Positions 5,237 through 8,244 of a DNA stretch of 8,244 nucleotides are shown here, piece after piece (positions within the stretch are counted from its first letter, which is position 1; each line of letters begins with the position of its first letter). Location: positions 1-8,244 of the forward strand of contig JAGDCK010000129.1 of the NCBI GenBank assembly GCA_017958585.1, read 5' to 3'. Made by a program: the position numbers and the translations under genes. A model generated the notes under the pieces. The model did not search any database. It saw only the letters and a program-made list of their open reading frames with translations, and was not told the DNA's origin. Origin of the DNA: Lachnospiraceae bacterium. GTDB lineage: Bacteria; Bacillota; Clostridia; Lachnospirales; Lachnospiraceae.

Positions 5237-6988
5237 TTACAAAGCCGCAAATTTGTCGATCTGTTCCTTTATCTGTTCAAGGCTCTTTTCCCAAAAAGCC
5301 TTATCCCTTAAGTCGATGCCCATCATCTCGCCGTCCTCCTCAATGGTGTGAACGGTGGTGGTGCGAAGCATCTCTTTGTACTTGGGTACGAAGCTATCGC
5401 CTTCCTCTTTGTAAAGAGCATACAGTCCCTCTGCAAAAAGATTTCCGAAGGTGTATGGGAAGTTGTAAAAACTGAGTCCCGAGCTGTAATAATGGCTCTT
5501 GCATATCCACATTCCCTTGTTTTTGTACTCCGGATCAAGGCCGTCGCCGTAGGACTCCTCCTGGCACTCCAGCATGATCCTGTCAAGGTCTTCAGCCATC
5601 AAAAACTTCTCTTTGCTCTGTTCAAATACCTTGGTCTCAAAGAGGTATCTGCTGTAGATATCCACAACGCACTGGCAGTTTTCGATGAGATTTGCATCAA
5701 GGAGCGCCATCTTCTCCTCAGGATCCTTTGCCTCGTCTATGGCTGCGTTGCAGAGGAACACTTCGTTAAAGGTTGAAGCCGTCTCCGCAACGGGCATGGG
5801 ATAGTCCTGTAAAAGTGCGGGTTCTGAGAAGACCTGCTTATTGTGGAAAGCGTGTCCCAGTTCGTGAGCCAGTGTGTCAACAGCGGAGAATGAACCGTCA
5901 AAATTGGTAAGGATCCTGCTCTGTTTAAGGGAAGGCACCGCCTCGCAGAACGCTCCTCCCACTTTTCCCTTTGCGGGATAAAAATCTATCCACTCATTCT
6001 CAAAGGCTTCCTTTATCATTCCGCCCATCTCGGGAGTAAATCCGTTAAAGGTTTCAACCAGATATTTTTCCGCATCCTCCACGGAATACTGCCTGTCGAT
6101 CTTTCCGATGGGAGCAAAAAGGTCGTACCAGGGAAGACCGTTTTTGTGTCCCAGGATCTCACCTTTTTTCTTAAGATACTTCCTGAACACCGGGAGGTAT
6201 TCCTTTACGGCTTCCATGAGGGCATCAAGAGTTGCCTTCTCCATTCTGGAAGCGTCAAGGGCCTGATGAAGGGGGGACTCATACTTTTTCTTTGCGGAGA
6301 GCATGTTGACCTGACCCTTTATGTTGTTTAGGGCATAGGCCACGGAACCGCTTATCTTGTCATAGGCCTTTATCTCCGCCTCATAGGCTGCCTTTCTGAC
6401 TGAAGGGTCCTTGTCATAGGCTAAGTTCCTGACTTCCGAGAGAGTTATCTCTTTTCCGTCGTAGTCAACCTTTAAGTTTGATGTGAGGAATGACTGGAGA
6501 TTACTCCAGGCACTTCCGCCGAAATTATCCATGGCTGAGGCCATGGCCTCCTCTTCCTCACTCATGGTATGCACCAGTTTTCTGTGGCACTCTTTTATAT
6601 AGAATTCATATGTTTTAAGCTCGGGATACTCCTTAAAAAGTTCATCATACTCCGTCACGCTTCCGATGAATTTCTCGGCTTTTACATCCGTTGCCACGCC
6701 CTCGGAGTAAAGGCTCATAAGCCTTGACTCCTCAGCCATAATGTCACCGTCGGTGGTGTCCACAGAACCCTTTAATTCCACGAAATAAAGCATGTCGATC
6801 AAAAGCTTTGTGATCTCCTCCTCCATGAAGATGATGGTCTTTACACGTTTACCCTTCTCCTCATTTTCGGAATTTTCAACATACTCCTTAAATTCCAGCT
6901 GTTTTCTCTTAAAGGCTTCGAAGTCCGCTTTGTATTTCGGATCATCAAGCCCCTTGTAGATGACATCCAGATTCCAATTTGTTTTCAT
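5237..6988 (-). CDS. M3-family zinc oligoendopeptidase (PepF/M3 family, about 583 aa)
   Basis: This 583-residue cytoplasmic metallopeptidase should cleave short peptides, helping recycle imported or intracellular oligopeptides. The zinc motif HELGH (375-379) carries both histidine ligands and the catalytic glutamate 376. Glu402 in VAETASTFNE is the likely third ligand. The C-terminal motif HYYSSGLSFYNFPYTFGN (499-516) matches the substrate-binding region of the family. The length fits the shorter PepF/M3 clade (about 587 residues), distinct from classical PepF, whose gene is its upstream neighbour. There is no signal peptide. The ATG lies 14 nt after the TAA of the preceding peptidase, with GGAG 8 nt upstream, so the two genes form an operon. 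All catalytic residues are present, so the enzyme is probably active. Peptide preference cannot be read from the sequence. Confidence 0.93.
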   Translation of the reverse strand: MKTNWNLDVIYKGLDDPKYKADFEAFKRKQLEFKEYVENSENEEKGKRVKTIIFMEEEITKLLIDMLYFVELKGSVDTTDGDIMAEESRLMSLYSEGVATDVKAEKFIGSVTEYDELFKEYPELKTYEFYIKECHRKLVHTMSEEEEAMASAMDNFGGSAWSNLQSFLTSNLKVDYDGKEITLSEVRNLAYDKDPSVRKAAYEAEIKAYDKISGSVAYALNNIKGQVNMLSAKKKYESPLHQALDASRMEKATLDALMEAVKEYLPVFRKYLKKKGEILGHKNGLPWYDLFAPIGKIDRQYSVEDAEKYLVETFNGFTPEMGGMIKEAFENEWIDFYPAKGKVGGAFCEAVPSLKQSRILTNFDGSFSAVDTLAHELGHAFHNKQVFSEPALLQDYPMPVAETASTFNEVFLCNAAIDEAKDPEEKMALLDANLIENCQCVVDIYSRYLFETKVFEQSKEKFLMAEDLDRIMLECQEESYGDGLDPEYKNKGMWICKSHYYSSGLSFYNFPYTFGNLFAEGLYALYKEEGDSFVPKYKEMLRTTTVHTIEEDGEMMGIDLRDKAFWEKSLEQIKEQIDKFAAL

Positions 6989-7002
6989 ATATTTTTCTCC
7001 GA

Positions 7003-8244
7003 TTATTTAACCATTTCTTCCATCTCATCCAGAACTTTTTCCATTACGTCAAAAGCATCCTGGATGGGTGTGGGTGTCTCAAGGTCGATATCCACCTGGC
7101 GAAGAAGATCCACGGGAGGAAGTGTACATCCGCCGCGAAGGAAGTTTTTGTACTTCTCAACCATGGGAGCGCCCTCCTTTAAGATTCTCTGAGCGATGGT
7201 CACCGAAGCCGAGAGGCTTGTAGCGTACTGATATACATAGAAATTGTAATAAAAATGAGGGATCCTTGCCCACTCATATGCTATCTTGGGATCGCTTATC
7301 ATATCCTCGCCGTAATATCTCTTGTTGATATCAAGGTAGAGAGAGCTCAGATTATCTGCGTTAAGGCTCTCACCCTCCTCCACCATCTTGTTTGTGAGCA
7401 TCTCAAACTCCGCAAACTGGGTCTGGCGGAAAATGGTTCCCTTAAATGAATCAAGGTAGTGATTAAGGAGATAGAATCTCATGTTTTTATCTGTTGTATT
7501 CTTTAACATGTAGTCGAGAAGGAGCATCTCATTACATGTGGAAGCCACCTCTGCCACGAATATTGTATAGTCTGAGTAGATATAGGGCTGAGCCTCATTT
7601 GAAAAATATGAGTGCATCGCATGACCCATCTCATGGGCAAGAGTAAATACCTCATCCAGTGAACCGGAGAAGTTAAGAAGCACATAAGGGTGGCATCCGT
7701 AAGCACCTGCGGAGTACGCACCGCTTCTCTTTCCCTTGTTCTCATATACATCGATCCATCTCTCATCAAAGCCCTTCTTTACGATGGCAACATAGTCCTC
7801 ACCCAAGGGTGCAAGAGCCTTTAATACCAGTTCCTTTGCCTCCTCAAATGTGTAAGACTTTGCCACGTCCTTAATCATGGGAGTGTAGATGTCATACATG
7901 TGAAGCTCATCAAGCTCCAGACATTTTTTTCTGAGACGGACATATCTGTGAAGCTTATCAAGATTTTTGTTTACCGTATCCACAAGTATCTGATAAACCT
8001 TGGGAGATACATTGTTTCTGTCAACTGCTGCCTCAAGGTTTGAATTGTATTTTCTTACCTTTGAGTAAAATAACTGCTGCTTAACCTGACCGTTATAGAG
8101 AGCGGCATAGGTGTTTAAATATTTCTTGTATTCGCTGTAAAGACCTTCAAAGGCTTCCTTACGAACCCTTCTGTCAGCGCTCTCAAGGAAGCGAACGTAA
8201 CGGCCGTGGGTGATCCTGGTCTTTTCGCCGTTTGCATCGGTGAT
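7003..8244 (-). CDS. pepF: Oligoendopeptidase F (M3B family), N-terminus outside the window
   Basis: The frame is open from the right window edge to the TAA at 7005-7003, giving 413 residues of a protein that usually has about 600, so roughly 190 N-terminal residues are missing. The visible part opens with ITHGRYVRFLES and RRVRKEAFEGLYSEYKKY, both typical of PepF. It continues to the zinc motif HEMGH (bases 7635-7621), the downstream ligand region VAEVASTCNE and the C-terminal PHFYYNFYVYQYATS motif. These mark a cytosolic zinc peptidase that cuts peptides of moderate length. A GTG at 7983 could be mistaken for a start, but the conserved family sequence upstream of it excludes that. It is followed after 14 nt by a second M3 peptidase of a different clade. 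Its promoter is not in the window. Confidence 0.93.
   Translation of the reverse strand: MTDANGEKTRITHGRYVRFLESADRRVRKEAFEGLYSEYKKYLNTYAALYNGQVKQQLFYSKVRKYNSNLEAAVDRNNVSPKVYQILVDTVNKNLDKLHRYVRLRKKCLELDELHMYDIYTPMIKDVAKSYTFEEAKELVLKALAPLGEDYVAIVKKGFDERWIDVYENKGKRSGAYSAGAYGCHPYVLLNFSGSLDEVFTLAHEMGHAMHSYFSNEAQPYIYSDYTIFVAEVASTCNEMLLLDYMLKNTTDKNMRFYLLNHYLDSFKGTIFRQTQFAEFEMLTNKMVEEGESLNADNLSSLYLDINKRYYGEDMISDPKIAYEWARIPHFYYNFYVYQYATSLSASVTIAQRILKEGAPMVEKYKNFLRGGCTLPPVDLLRQVDIDLETPTPIQDAFDVMEKVLDEMEEMVK

Noticed and set aside
4857..5351. 164-residue plus-strand frame opposite the small gene and the peptidase end
   Set aside because: It runs across two minus-strand genes with proper ribosome binding sites and shows no domain or family motif.
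7003..7983. PepF as a 326-residue protein starting with GTG at 7983
   Set aside because: The frame stays open to the window edge and encodes conserved PepF sequence upstream of this codon, so the gene is truncated by the window and not short.

Overview
The window looks like a stretch of a Firmicutes (Clostridia) chromosome, most likely Lachnospiraceae or a close relative. This is inferred from the protein families, the strong GGAGG-type ribosome binding sites, the moderate GC content and the exclusive use of TAA at the ends of the six genes whose 3' ends are intact. All genes lie on the minus strand, so transcription runs from high to low coordinates.

Upstream part (8244 to 4905): two M3-family zinc oligopeptidases sit in tandem, 14 nt apart. 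The first is oligoendopeptidase F, whose N-terminus lies outside the window. The second is a complete 583-residue PepF/M3-family enzyme. A 95-residue protein with a phage-like C-terminal signature follows 44 nt later. The three probably share a transcript. They would degrade short peptides in the cytosol; the small protein has no known role.

Downstream part (4762 to 1): a BMP-family (basic membrane protein) nucleoside-type ABC importer in the order lipoprotein, ATPase, permease, permease. The lipoprotein gene has its own plausible promoter and a strong stem-loop terminator just after its stop. The ATPase and permeases follow after a 220-nt gap and are tightly coupled (1 nt and 0 nt spacing). 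The terminator probably acts as a leaky attenuator, so that binding protein is made in excess over the membrane complex.

The main oddity is at the left edge. The second permease is cut by an in-frame TGA in its conserved cytoplasmic loop, and the same frame continues beyond it with recognisable family sequence up to the window edge. This looks like a recent nonsense mutation or a sequencing error, not a natural C-terminus. I found no CRISPR array, insertion sequence, tRNA, rRNA or purine riboswitch, and no convincing undescribed multi-gene system. The remaining observations concern local regulatory dyads, paired degeneracy in the ATPase, and the small phage-like gene.
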